DNA of 64,000 bases, taken from Candidatus Electryonea clarkiae. Lineage in GTDB: Bacteria > Electryoneota > Electryoneia > Electryoneales > Electryoneaceae. Both the position numbers and the translations under genes were made by a program. The notes under the pieces are model-generated. The model saw nothing but the letters and a program-made list of their open reading frames with translations. It did no database searches and was not told where the DNA came from. Where the stretch lies: NCBI GenBank assembly GCA_030765455.1, contig JAVCCM010000131.1, positions 29,704-93,703 on the forward strand. The letters run 5' to 3'. Positions 43,866 through 52,352 of the stretch are shown piece after piece; the first letter of the stretch is position 1, and each line of letters starts with the position of its first letter.

Positions 43866-46385
43866 TCACTTATCATAAGGACCCAGAAATCTATCACCAT
43901 CAAAATGAATCAAATGAGTCGGGGAATCGGCAATCCATACTTCTGTCTCCCAACTGATTGAAGATAAATGTTTTGCCATAATCATGCGGTCAGGAAATGC
44001 TGTTATAAATATCAATTCGATCGAAGAATCTTTGAATATTTCCGATAGTTCGCCATGACGTTTAGAATCAACCGGACCATGTGATGTTACTGATTCTATT
44101 AATATTATCCAATTATTATTTAAATCAAAAAGGACGACATCGGGAAATTTTCCGTGTGTATCAAGCTTTAATCCCAGTTCATCAAACTTACCTTCATCAA
44201 AAAACGCCATTTTGGAACCGGTATCACCTATATACAAAACTTGACTCCCCGGGAAAAACCTTGGCCCAAGATTCTCAATAATCTCCTTGATTAATTGACT
44301 ATGATTGCCCGGGCTTAAGGAAATTTCTTCATCCTTGTTGAACGAAAGCGGGATCATTTTCATTTTGCGTTCTTTAGCATATCGTTCAGCCAATGTATTC
44401 AGCACTTTGAGGTGCTCTTCTAATGCAACTTTCCACTTTGAATTGCTATAATTTTTTATCAGGGTCAACGTATTCGGTTCAATTTGATATACGCTTTTCG
44501 GACTGTTAACCGGACGCTCGGTATCATCAGGATTTAAAATAACTATCCCGGCATCCACGAACTGATGCATTGTTTGTCTGCGAAATGTTTCTCTCGTGTT
44601 AGGAGCGTACTGCTTTCCATAATATTCCTTGCAATAATCCATAATTGGGGTGATACCAATTAATGGATCTTTAGCTTCAGTCCAATCATCCTTCGGCTTA
44701 ATACCTAATAAAGCCAACAAAGTTATTGCAGATCGTTCGTTTTGCTGTTCCCTGGGAAATCCTAATGATATAATGATATCAAGAGCCTGATTAATTTTCC
44801 TTTTGATTTTTAATGGACTAAGTTTGCTCTTTGCAGACATTTTGTTAATCTCCATATCTAAGATATGATCCACTTCTTCTTGAGAGGGGAATACTTCCCC
44901 AACTTTATTACCCATTGCCATAAGGGAATCGGAACTCGGATAAGTAAGCGTACGTAAATCTGTCGCATTGACTTGGGTATGTCCACTGAATTGTCTGAAA
45001 TAAAGATCCAATAGTGTTGAGTTCAGATAAACAGCCAGACCTTTTGCTAATATCGGATCAAACTCACTGTTTATGCTATGAAAAACATTTAAATGATTCT
45101 CAAATCCTACTTTTTCTGAGGTGATCCTATTCGGATCATAAAGTGCGGCGACAATTCGGCGTCGTTCTTCTTTGGATGAAAATCTTTTCGTTAAAACATA
45201 CCAGTTTTTATCCAATAACCACCGTTTGCTATTTTCTGAATTATTGATTGAATTTGGTTTTTTACCGTTAAGTTTGGGCCATTCAACATAGTTTTCTGTG
45301 AAATGGGTAGGATAAATCAGGGGGAAAGTATCGTGGTCCGGATTTAATTGAATTTCTGATCTTAGCCTGAAATCAACCACTGGACCGGTAGAAACGCCCA
45401 ATTTTAATTGGGGAAGAGAATTCTGAAAATTGCTAAGATGATCTTCAACGCTTTTGTCAAAATCACTAATAGTAAGATGAATAAATTTTTCAGGATCATT
45501 TGGTTTCACTAATTGAGCGAAATCTACTTCACGATATGTCATTTCAGAAAAATCTGGTCCCATACTTGAAGTAATTGTTGTTTTAGCGGTTTGTTCGCCT
45601 CTAATAGCATGAAATATAATATTTTCCTGGAGAACCTTATCGTCATTGAATGTTTTATTTCTCGAATTGAATACATGAATATGTGTTATTGCCGTATTGG
45701 CGAGAAGAAACTTTCGAAATGATTTAAAATAGGGACCATTGCAAAAACTCCTTGGAACGATAGCTACAATCTCACCACCATCTTCCAATAACTGTACAGC
45801 AAGAGATACAAATCCACTATAGAGGTTACTTGTTTCAAGATTAACCTGCTCGAGTAATTGCCTATATACTGAATCACTACGAATTTTCCGATAAGGAGGA
45901 TTAATGATGCAATGCGTGTATTTTTGCACCTCTCCTGATGTGAATAAGTCAGATCTGTTTTTAATAATCTCTACGGCCAATTTGATAAAATCATCCTGAA
46001 TTATTTTACTTGTAAGCTTGATATTGTTTTCTCGGCAGGATTTTATACATTCCTTCTGGGTTGTTGTGAGGTAATTTACAATTGCAGATTCTAGTTCATA
46101 AAGATCAAGCGATAAGTTATTCGGATGGTTTTCAAGAGTGATTAATCTATTAATGAATGCAGAGCTTAAGATTCCAATTCCAGCGCCTGGATCAAATAAA
46201 CGAATTTCATCAGACGAAAAATTTCTGAACAATGATGACATAAAAGCCGCCACTGGAGCTGGAGTCATGAATTGTCCAAAATCAGATCGAGTTTTTGAGT
46301 CTATTTTTCTATTAGCATCAATCCGAAATAAATCGGAAAGTTCTAACAGCGCTCGATCATTATTTTCAAAAGCGAGTTTATCCAT
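43866..46385 (-). CDS. Single-chain PstI/BsuBI-type methyltransferase-endonuclease
   Basis: 839 residues joining two normally separate enzymes. Residues about 1-330: an N6-adenine methyltransferase with FGQFMTP (36-42), DPGAGIG (65-71), and catalytic NPPY (162-165); a target-recognition region follows. Residues about 520-839: a BsuBI/PstI-family endonuclease, with an N-terminal helical domain (KIKRKINQALDIIISLGFP, APNTRETFRRQTMHQFVDAG) and the catalytic domain YIGDTGSKMAFFDE, KFPDVVLFD, LIESVTSHGPV, ISWETEVWIADSPTHLIHFDG. PstI and BsuBI cut CTGCAG; the specificity here is not provable. All catalytic motifs look intact. A coupled HigA-like gene follows. Confidence 0.93.
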   Translation of the reverse strand: MDKLAFENNDRALLELSDLFRIDANRKIDSKTRSDFGQFMTPAPVAAFMSSLFRNFSSDEIRLFDPGAGIGILSSAFINRLITLENHPNNLSLDLYELESAIVNYLTTTQKECIKSCRENNIKLTSKIIQDDFIKLAVEIIKNRSDLFTSGEVQKYTHCIINPPYRKIRSDSVYRQLLEQVNLETSNLYSGFVSLAVQLLEDGGEIVAIVPRSFCNGPYFKSFRKFLLANTAITHIHVFNSRNKTFNDDKVLQENIIFHAIRGEQTAKTTITSSMGPDFSEMTYREVDFAQLVKPNDPEKFIHLTISDFDKSVEDHLSNFQNSLPQLKLGVSTGPVVDFRLRSEIQLNPDHDTFPLIYPTHFTENYVEWPKLNGKKPNSINNSENSKRWLLDKNWYVLTKRFSSKEERRRIVAALYDPNRITSEKVGFENHLNVFHSINSEFDPILAKGLAVYLNSTLLDLYFRQFSGHTQVNATDLRTLTYPSSDSLMAMGNKVGEVFPSQEEVDHILDMEINKMSAKSKLSPLKIKRKINQALDIIISLGFPREQQNERSAITLLALLGIKPKDDWTEAKDPLIGITPIMDYCKEYYGKQYAPNTRETFRRQTMHQFVDAGIVILNPDDTERPVNSPKSVYQIEPNTLTLIKNYSNSKWKVALEEHLKVLNTLAERYAKERKMKMIPLSFNKDEEISLSPGNHSQLIKEIIENLGPRFFPGSQVLYIGDTGSKMAFFDEGKFDELGLKLDTHGKFPDVVLFDLNNNWIILIESVTSHGPVDSKRHGELSEIFKDSSIELIFITAFPDRMIMAKHLSSISWETEVWIADSPTHLIHFDGDRFLGPYDK

Positions 46386-46496
46386 TATCTACTATATTTC
46401 TGTCGCTTATTGTTATCTATAATCATTCTGATCATATGTCCAGTAATATACGTTTGTTCAGATAAATATACAAGCTTTTTTATGAGAATTCTAATC

Positions 46497-46601
46497 CTAT
46501 TTCTTCCTTTCCTTTTCCATCCTTTTATCCCACGCTCCGGGTTGACCTTTGAGGTGTTTGTCGAACCATTCGCTGTGCATGCGGCTTGCCAGGAGAAATT
46601 T
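46497..46601 (-). pseudogene. 3' end fragment of an S9 peptidase gene
   Basis: 46497-46583 is identical for 87 bases to 47556-47642, the extreme 3' end of the S9 peptidase gene, including the stop codon. Beyond that, the match continues in protein terms only: KFLLASRMHSEWF against KYLLTKRMHSEWF, so the piece comes from a diverged relative. It ends near 46601, next to the DUF2442 gene. The two copies are direct repeats enclosing the toxin-antitoxin genes. Confidence 0.85.
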
Positions 46602-46621
46602 TGGGAATTTAGTAAGGATAT

Positions 46622-46858
46622 TCAGTGAGTTCCTCGTAACAGACCATTTACGCTTAGATCTTCATCTATTTCTGGCCAGTGAATACCTTCGCCATCGCCA
46701 AGAATCTCGTAATTCTCCAACTGGTCTTTTGTAGCTTTTGCGAGACGTGGGAACCATACAATTGGTACTGTCACCTTCCGACCATCTTTCAATGAAACGA
46801 TTAAGTCGTCGTCAGTGAATTTGACATCCTGAGCAAGAGGATGTGCTTCAACTGTTAT
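46622..46858 (-). pseudogene. DUF2442 protein with apparent loss of its start codon
   Basis: 78 codons without interruption encode a typical DUF2442 protein: VKFTDDDLIVSLKDGRKVTVP, WFPRLAKATKDQLENYEILG, GEGIHWPEIDEDLSVNGLL. DUF2442 proteins pair with RelE/DUF4160-type genes and may belong to toxin-antitoxin units. The expected start position is ATA (46858-46856). It lies over the stop TAA of the RelE-like gene; an ancestral CAATGA would give both a TGA stop for relE and an ATG start here, so one G to A change converted TGA to TAA and ATG to ATA. Expression may be reduced or lost. Confidence 0.75.
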
Positions 46859-47118
46859 TGTGCTCGTTTATATGCTTTACTACGATGTATAACACGGTAA
46901 ATTGTGATTAATAATTCAGTTTTATCGACAGTATAGACGATGCGCCAATCACTGACTCGAATACGGTAACCTTTACCGAGCTTTAATTTTATTGCCCCGT
47001 GTGGAAATGGGTTTTGGCTAAGATCAAGGATTTTTCGGTTGACATTTTTTAATACAGAATCACTCAAATTGCGCATTTCTTTTTTAGCCTGATGGGTTAT
47101 TGATATATCCCAGATCAA
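46855..47118 (-). CDS. RelE/ParE-family toxin
   Basis: 87 residues. WDISITHQAKKEMRNLSDSVLKNVNRKILDL, PHGAIKLKLGKGYRIRVSDWRIVYTVD and ITIYRVIHRSKAYKR match RelE/ParE toxins; the Arg residues in YRIRVSDWRIVY and the closing HRSKAYKR resemble those needed for mRNA cleavage in RelE relatives. It overlaps the antitoxin gene by 4 bases (ATGA at 47115-47118). The TAA stop overlaps the dead-looking start of the DUF2442 gene. Together these form a small cassette bounded by direct repeats of the S9 peptidase end. Confidence 0.9.
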   Translation of the reverse strand: MIWDISITHQAKKEMRNLSDSVLKNVNRKILDLSQNPFPHGAIKLKLGKGYRIRVSDWRIVYTVDKTELLITIYRVIHRSKAYKRAQ

Positions 47119-47321
47119 ACTGGTCGTCCCTCCTGACGTAACTCTTTGATGAAATCATTATAATCTGTTTTCGACTCGTCTTGACGGGTAATTATAGAAA
47201 GCGCATCTTCGAGATCCTCGAATAGAGCCTCATTGTCCAGTATTTGACGAATCAGCTCCATTTTTTTTTCGATATCCCATTCACGTGCTTCCTCAATGAC
47301 ATCTTTCACTTTATTAGTCAT
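47115..47321 (-). CDS. Antitoxin partner of the RelE-like toxin
   Basis: 68 residues, helical and acidic, with DIEKKMELIRQILDN and DALSIITRQDESKTDYNDFIKELRQEGR. No DNA-binding fold is evident, but the C-terminal half resembles the toxin-wrapping tail of antitoxins in the RelB/PHD-like class (phrases like DFIKELR..GR). The gene overlaps the toxin gene by four bases, as expected for an antitoxin. It starts 234 bases from the end of the S9 peptidase gene. The antitoxin assignment rests mainly on position. Confidence 0.78.
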   Translation of the reverse strand: MTNKVKDVIEEAREWDIEKKMELIRQILDNEALFEDLEDALSIITRQDESKTDYNDFIKELRQEGRPV

Positions 47322-47380
47322 GATATTTCCTGCAATTGTTGGGTTAGTACCATTTTTGTGTATAGCTCAAACTCTCCTGG

Positions 47381-47405
47381 ATTCCTGCTAACTACATGCA
47401 GGAAT
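47381..47405. repeat. Interspersed hairpin word ATTCCTGC / GCAGGAAT
   Basis: An 8-bp dyad with a 9-base loop in the gap between the antitoxin gene and the S9 peptidase end. GCAGGAATGACA is a common intergenic phrase; TCAGGAATGACTA occurs at 39644-39656. The exact 20-base word of 20701-20720 also recurs close by (47529-47548). Confidence 0.4.
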
Positions 47406-47555
47406 GACAAATGAGATTATATGATTTGAAATGGTTCAACTTATTAAAATTTACAGGATTATTCGATGTATCGCAAGATTTTGCAGTGGTAATTATCAGA
47501 TATCCCTCTTTATCCTGTTAATCCTTAATATCCTTATATCCTGTGAATTGAGTCT

Positions 47556-50246
47556 CTATTTCTTCCTTTCCTTTTCCATCCTTTTATCCCACGCTCCGGG
47601 TTGACCTTTGAGGTGTTTGTCGAACCATTCGCTGTGCATGCGTTTTGTCAGGAGGTACTTGCCTCGTTTTGAAGCTATGCCGTGGTTTTCGCCGGGGAAG
47701 CGGATGAATTCTACCTCACGGTTCAGCACTTTCAGGGCAGTGTACATCTGATCCGATTCCATGGGCGGGACGTTAACGTCTGCATCGCCATGCAGAAGCA
47801 GTAACGGGACCGTAATATTATCGGCAAAATAGAGGGGTGAATGATCTATATAATATTGAGGATTGTTCCAGGGATAGTTCCGCGCGGTTGCCATATCACT
47901 GTATAGGTATCCCCACCACCCTACTCCCCAGTAGCTCGCCAGGTTGCTGATACCGTAATCGCTGATCCCGGTGGCGTAGGGGTAAAAATCCTTGTGATCT
48001 TTTGGTTGGGAAAGCATGTACATGGTCATGAATCCACCGTAGCTCCCGGAAACGGTTGCACATTTTGATCCGTCAACGGCAGGAACGTTATTGACTATAT
48101 TACGAACACCCTCATTCATATCACGGGTTGTTAATATTCCCCAGTCATTTGGATGATAATCAGCAAATTCCTGTCCCCATCCGGCAGCGCCCCTTGGCGT
48201 CGGGATATAGACAAAATAACCTCGTGTGGCGAACACGTTACTCATCCAGATATAACCATCGGCAAATCCGAATACGCCACCATAAAAATCGACAATCAGG
48301 GGATATTTTTTCGTATTGTCGTAGTTAACCGGGTAATAGAGGTAACCTGGAATAGTGACGCCATCTGAATTAACATAGTCATAATCAATAATCTTGCCGG
48401 GTTTAATCAAACGTTTGAACTTTGGATGAAGATCTTTTAACATCTCGCCTTTTTTCTTCTTCCAATCATAAAAATAAATATCCCCTGGTCGTTCGGGCTG
48501 ATCACCCTGAAAAACGAATACATTTGATTTTATCCCAATCGAAGCGTCACCATAAGAAGCGCCCGGGGTTGGAAGAGAATGTTCAGTAATTATATGAGTT
48601 TCCGTATCGAAGAAATACAGTTTCACTTTTTTATTATATAAACCGGTAAATCCAATACTGCCGTTCTCGTGCCAGAAAAGTATCCCGCCTCTCCCTGTTC
48701 CATAAGCTCCGGCAGCGATAGCGGGTTCAAATTCACGGGTATAATTGACTGCCTTTCCAGACTCGAGATCGAGTATCCACAGGTCCGTAGCGTTGTCGTT
48801 ATTGTCGGGATGTTTACTCTCGTTGCCATCTACCGGGTAAATAGGAGCATCGAATGCGACACTTTTCCCGTCCGGAGAAAATGCAAGCCGTCCCACCGAC
48901 CATGTCCTGAACTCGAAGACTTTCTTCGCATCTCCGGTTGAAGTAGAAATCTTCCAGAACTCGGTGATGCCGAATGGTCGTTCAACCGCAGTGATAGAAC
49001 GCAGCATTAATATTGTTGAACCATCCGGGCTGATAGCGAATCTGCCCGGATCGTATTTTCCGCTTGTCAATTTACCGTGCGCTCTACCATCCAAGGTCAT
49101 ATAGTGGATCTCAGTATCGTCACGCCACCCACTCCATCTGTCCTCAAGCCCCCACATAACTTTGTAAGGTTTTTCATCCTCATCTTTCCATTTCTTTGTT
49201 TTGGTGTAATAGATCACGTTGCCATCGGGACTCCACCTGAAGCCTGAAGAGTGTTCCAGCCCATGCATGATCCGCTCAAACTTTTGATCGGCACGATTCC
49301 ATAAATAAACATCACTACCTTTTTCACTCGCTCCTGTTGAAAAAAGGAGTTGCTTCCCATCAGGTGACCACCTGGTATTTGAAATTCCCTTGGCGCTGAA
49401 ATATTCCCATATCTTCTCTTTATTCTTCATATCCCATATTTCAAGATGTTTCTCGCGTTTGTCGTTACTCCTGTCCCAGGGTGAAATACCGGCAGCGAGC
49501 CATCTGCCGTCTCGACTGATCTCGAGACCGCTGACGGCATCGATCAGGTAATAATCCTGGAAATCGAAATGATGTTTTGGATCTGCGCTAATCAGTGGAG
49601 TATTATCTACTTCCTTTTCGGTTGGTGATGCTGATATTCCAAATGACCACTCATCGAGTGAATCTTTTCCACACACAGCAGTTATCAGCATGAGGCGGTG
49701 AAAACCAATATCAATAGTTTTCTTTTCTGATACTTTGTCTGTGTCGGAATCAGCGGCTGATGTTCTTTCGAGTGCTTTCTCACCATCGAGATACAACTTG
49801 AAAGGAGCACGTCCTGTAACTTCAAATTTCAATTCTCCCCAGAGCGGAACATCAAGGTAGCTTGCCGCGTATGCAATATATATTTGTTCAGAACCAGGAT
49901 CAGGGATTTTTGCAAAGGTAATATTTTCACCGGATATTTTATTAAAGGTTGACTGTTTTCCGGGTGCAAAACTCACTGATTGACCGGCTTCAACCCAAAA
50001 ATCTTTTGGATCAATGGGAGGAAACCCGAGCAAATCAGCTACCTGATCAGCAGAAGTATCCGGATCGATCTGAGCATGGGGCATGAGAACTGCTTCAGTA
50101 ACAAGCCATTGATTTACAGGTACTGGTTCAATGGATTCCGTGCTGTCATCTGACGTCGTTACAGGTTCTGAAGTTTCAGAAAACGAAAACGACACAACGC
50201 ATACTACTGCTAATAATATGATTAGAGTTTTTTGGAAATAAGTCAT
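47556..50246 (-). CDS. S9-family peptidase (dipeptidyl/acylaminoacyl peptidase type)
   Basis: 896 residues with a signal peptide (LIILLAVVCVVSFSFS). The middle (about 230-560) is a WD40-like beta propeller (ISRDGRWLAAG, WSPDGKQLLFSTG, FSPDGKSVAFDAP) and the end (about 600-880) an alpha/beta hydrolase: nucleophile Ser in VSGSYGGFM, acid in LLHGDADVNVP and His in FPGENHG. The initial 220 residues hold an extra domain with a phrase like YLDVPLWGELKFEVTGRAPFKLYLDGE, a PA14- or carbohydrate-binding-like fold. The predicted activity is removal of dipeptides or acyl-amino acids from peptides in the periplasm. Its 3' end is copied at 46497. Confidence 0.9.
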   Translation of the reverse strand: MTYFQKTLIILLAVVCVVSFSFSETSEPVTTSDDSTESIEPVPVNQWLVTEAVLMPHAQIDPDTSADQVADLLGFPPIDPKDFWVEAGQSVSFAPGKQSTFNKISGENITFAKIPDPGSEQIYIAYAASYLDVPLWGELKFEVTGRAPFKLYLDGEKALERTSAADSDTDKVSEKKTIDIGFHRLMLITAVCGKDSLDEWSFGISASPTEKEVDNTPLISADPKHHFDFQDYYLIDAVSGLEISRDGRWLAAGISPWDRSNDKREKHLEIWDMKNKEKIWEYFSAKGISNTRWSPDGKQLLFSTGASEKGSDVYLWNRADQKFERIMHGLEHSSGFRWSPDGNVIYYTKTKKWKDEDEKPYKVMWGLEDRWSGWRDDTEIHYMTLDGRAHGKLTSGKYDPGRFAISPDGSTILMLRSITAVERPFGITEFWKISTSTGDAKKVFEFRTWSVGRLAFSPDGKSVAFDAPIYPVDGNESKHPDNNDNATDLWILDLESGKAVNYTREFEPAIAAGAYGTGRGGILFWHENGSIGFTGLYNKKVKLYFFDTETHIITEHSLPTPGASYGDASIGIKSNVFVFQGDQPERPGDIYFYDWKKKKGEMLKDLHPKFKRLIKPGKIIDYDYVNSDGVTIPGYLYYPVNYDNTKKYPLIVDFYGGVFGFADGYIWMSNVFATRGYFVYIPTPRGAAGWGQEFADYHPNDWGILTTRDMNEGVRNIVNNVPAVDGSKCATVSGSYGGFMTMYMLSQPKDHKDFYPYATGISDYGISNLASYWGVGWWGYLYSDMATARNYPWNNPQYYIDHSPLYFADNITVPLLLLHGDADVNVPPMESDQMYTALKVLNREVEFIRFPGENHGIASKRGKYLLTKRMHSEWFDKHLKGQPGAWDKRMEKERKK

Positions 50247-50452
50247 GATTTGTTCCTCTTGTTAGCTTTTAAATAGAAGTGCTGGAAGGTAAACATGAAA
50301 TCGGTCATTATGCCAATGATATCCGAGTTTTTTCACTGCCGGTCAGTCAATGTGTGCGCTCCGGGTTTCAGCACAGGACTATCACAAAAAGACAATTTAT
50401 AACGTATATTATAAGCATCGTTTAAACTCAGTCTGAAAGGGCTATGTAAGAA

Positions 50453-50875
50453 ATGAAACCGGATACTTCCTACCAGTCGGAAACCGATCAGGAGAACGCA
50501 GAATTTATCCATGAAGAAATGGAAAACGGAGAGAGTTCTTTTGACGGCACTACATCAAAAACTACCTGGGACAAGATACGCGGAACTGCCGACAGGTTTG
50601 TGCATCGAACTATTGAAACTGCTGAAGATATTGCATTAAGAGGAAAAATAGAGCTGGAAATCGCATCTATACGTCTCCGCCTCCGCTCTCTATATGCAAA
50701 AATCGGTGAAGCTGTTTACCGACTTCAAGAGGGTGAAGAACGTCCCGATCCGTTACAGGAAGAGGAAATTCAGCCTCTCTTTCAAGATGTTAAACTTGCT
50801 TTGGCGGATCTGACACGTGAAAAACAGAAGTTGGTTGACCTAAAGAAACGCGAACGATGGACGGGAGAATCTTAG
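50453..50875 (+). CDS. Hypothetical helical protein
   Basis: 140 residues, without a signal or membrane segment. A polar, acidic N-terminus is followed by a long helical stretch (residues 40-135: IELEIASIRLRLRSLYAKIGEAVYRLQEG, then LALADLTREKQKLVDLKKRERW) that should form a coiled coil. The pattern AKIGEAVYRLQ resembles short proteins with the phrase KLGE-V-L that associate with membranes or stress responses, but I do not assign a family. It is followed by another small charged protein 53 bases later. Confidence 0.7.
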   Translation: MKPDTSYQSETDQENAEFIHEEMENGESSFDGTTSKTTWDKIRGTADRFVHRTIETAEDIALRGKIELEIASIRLRLRSLYAKIGEAVYRLQEGEERPDPLQEEEIQPLFQDVKLALADLTREKQKLVDLKKRERWTGES

Positions 50876-50928
50876 GAGCTATTCTCATTTCTTCTTAAAT
50901 TAACTCATCATTTACTTTGGAGAGACGA

Positions 50929-51198
50929 ATGGGTGAACGTCGATCAAGTGAACGGCGAAAAAAGGAAGATCGAAAAAAAGAGCGCAGACAGCAAAAGAAA
51001 GAAATCCACGACAATTGGGACGGGATTGACCGCCGCTGGGGTGAACGAAGAGAAAAACATCAAAGGGGTGAAGATCGTCGCAATAATGATGCTGATCTGG
51101 AGAAAAAGAAAATTCAATTGAAACGCCGGGAAAAGGAACGAAAAATCTCGGACAAGCGCAAACAGGGACGTCAGAAAAAAAAGTTTGAACAGGGATAA
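50929..51198 (+). CDS. Hypothetical highly charged protein
   Basis: 89 residues from ATG 50929 (GGAGA site 6 bases upstream; TTG 50917 is an alternative). About two thirds of the residues are Arg, Lys, Glu or Asp: MGERRSSERRKKEDRKKER, DRRWGERREK, KRREKERKISDKRKQG. The phrase GIDRRWGERR resembles the Arg-rich start of PilZ-type sequences, but no PilZ domain follows. It may bind nucleic acid or acidic polymers (guess). A strong terminator follows. The gene could be spurious, but its ribosome site, codon pattern and terminator favour a real one. Confidence 0.6.
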   Translation: MGERRSSERRKKEDRKKERRQQKKEIHDNWDGIDRRWGERREKHQRGEDRRNNDADLEKKKIQLKRREKERKISDKRKQGRQKKKFEQG

Positions 51199-51215
51199 CA
51201 CTTTTTACATCGAAT

Positions 51216-51243
51216 AAGCCGGAACTCTGATTCCGGCTTTGCT
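51216..51243 (+). terminator. Rho-independent terminator
   Basis: A perfect 9-bp stem (AAGCCGGAA / TTCCGGCTT) with a CTCTGA loop, 17 bases after the small charged gene, followed by TGCTGTT. Strong stem, modest T-run. Confidence 0.75.
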
Positions 51244-51324
51244 GTTATAGTGTGAAAAATTGTACTTAGTGCCTGACTGAAAATCAGGATAGTAGATAAG
51301 GTCACTCGCAGCGAGGTGTTCTGC

Positions 51325-51403
51325 CATTCTTGGGCTTAACCCGGGATCCATAATTATCGACAAATGAGAGCAATGGATTACCCGATCAACTCGGGTAATG
51401 ACA
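51325..51403. repeat. Inverted pair of an interspersed CATTCTTGGGCTTAACCCGG repeat
   Basis: 51325-51351 (CATTCTTGGGCTTAACCCGG then GATCCAT) and 51373-51403 (reverse complement: TGTCATTACCCGAGTTGATC then GGGTAATCCAT) are two copies of one repeat family in opposite directions with 20 bases between. A third copy is at 43411. The repeat can form hairpins. It occupies part of the 341-base gap 51199-51539, which shows no gene. Confidence 0.5.
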
Positions 51404-51539
51404 TAGCATTTCGTGCAAGTTGCTCTAATTATTAATGATCTACTTTTATTCCTGATAGTATTGAGAAATAATGAAGGAGATTATTCTTTACATTCAACTA
51501 TCGAGCGAACTACAAATATTGAATTGAAAGGCATATCAA

Positions 51540-52202
51540 ATGTCAGGAACATATCACTCCAAAAACATTCTATTCTTAGCCATATTATTCTTAATGATCG
51601 TTAGACCGGCATTTTACCAAGATCAACAACCAATTGCCTCACCAGTGATTGACGTAAGCACAGACCCAGTTACAGACCCGATTGCCGCAAGAAGCCTCGT
51701 AAAACGAACCATAAAGATCCTCGCTGAAAAAGGGATTCATTTAGAGACTCGAATGGACCGTATTAAAGTCGAGCTGCGAACTCGTGAAAAGATGAAACAA
51801 CTGGTGCAGGTTGGAGAACCGGGAGGACATCACCGCACCAGAACTGTAACACAGGGCGACCGTACCTGGGTATCAGACTGCACTTTAACCTTTCTCAAAG
51901 GACAAAGAGAAGATGTGATGATGGGTGTGGCGGCGCATGAGCTGTTCCATCTCTGGCAGAGTGAACGGGGTGCATCAAAAGGATGGATTCGCTGGATTGA
52001 GGGGACTGCAAACGTTGCTAAATATCTTGTGTTGGTTGATATAGATAATGAAAAAGCTCAAAAATCCATTCAACATATGATGGAAGACAGAGATCCTGTT
52101 TATGGAAAAGGATTCCGTAAAGCATTGAAATATTACGACAAAAACGGAATGAAAAAGTACCTCGAAAAGGTTTATAAAGAATGTGGTGGAAAACCAAAAT
52201 GA
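51540..52202 (+). CDS. Predicted secreted zincin metallopeptidase
   Basis: 220 residues. A signal peptide (ILFLAILFLMIVRPAF) precedes a domain with the zinc motif HELFH (residues 133-137) in VAAHELFHLWQSERG and, 17 residues after, WIEGTANVAKY with Glu154, the arrangement of gluzincins (HExxH then a downstream Glu). The stretch SKGWIRWIEGTAN resembles DA1-like and other minigluzincins (protein family not certain). It would act in the periplasm or outside. A GAAAGG site lies about 9 bases before the start. It stands alone upstream of a decayed surface-protein gene. Confidence 0.72.
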   Translation: MSGTYHSKNILFLAILFLMIVRPAFYQDQQPIASPVIDVSTDPVTDPIAARSLVKRTIKILAEKGIHLETRMDRIKVELRTREKMKQLVQVGEPGGHHRTRTVTQGDRTWVSDCTLTFLKGQREDVMMGVAAHELFHLWQSERGASKGWIRWIEGTANVAKYLVLVDIDNEKAQKSIQHMMEDRDPVYGKGFRKALKYYDKNGMKKYLEKVYKECGGKPK

Positions 52203-52352
52203 TACATCTATTATAAATTATTCATGAAGTGACATAAAACACATATAACTCTTACAACTTTCTAATAATTTATATATTAGGCAATACTACTCGCAGGATT
52301 CCGAAAACTTTTTATTCAGCGTTACATTGATTATAGATCTTTTGGAGGAAAG

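Noticed and set aside
46410..46734. Plus-strand frames over the S9 fragment
   Set aside because: They are antisense shadows of the S9 peptidase end and of the DUF2442 gene.
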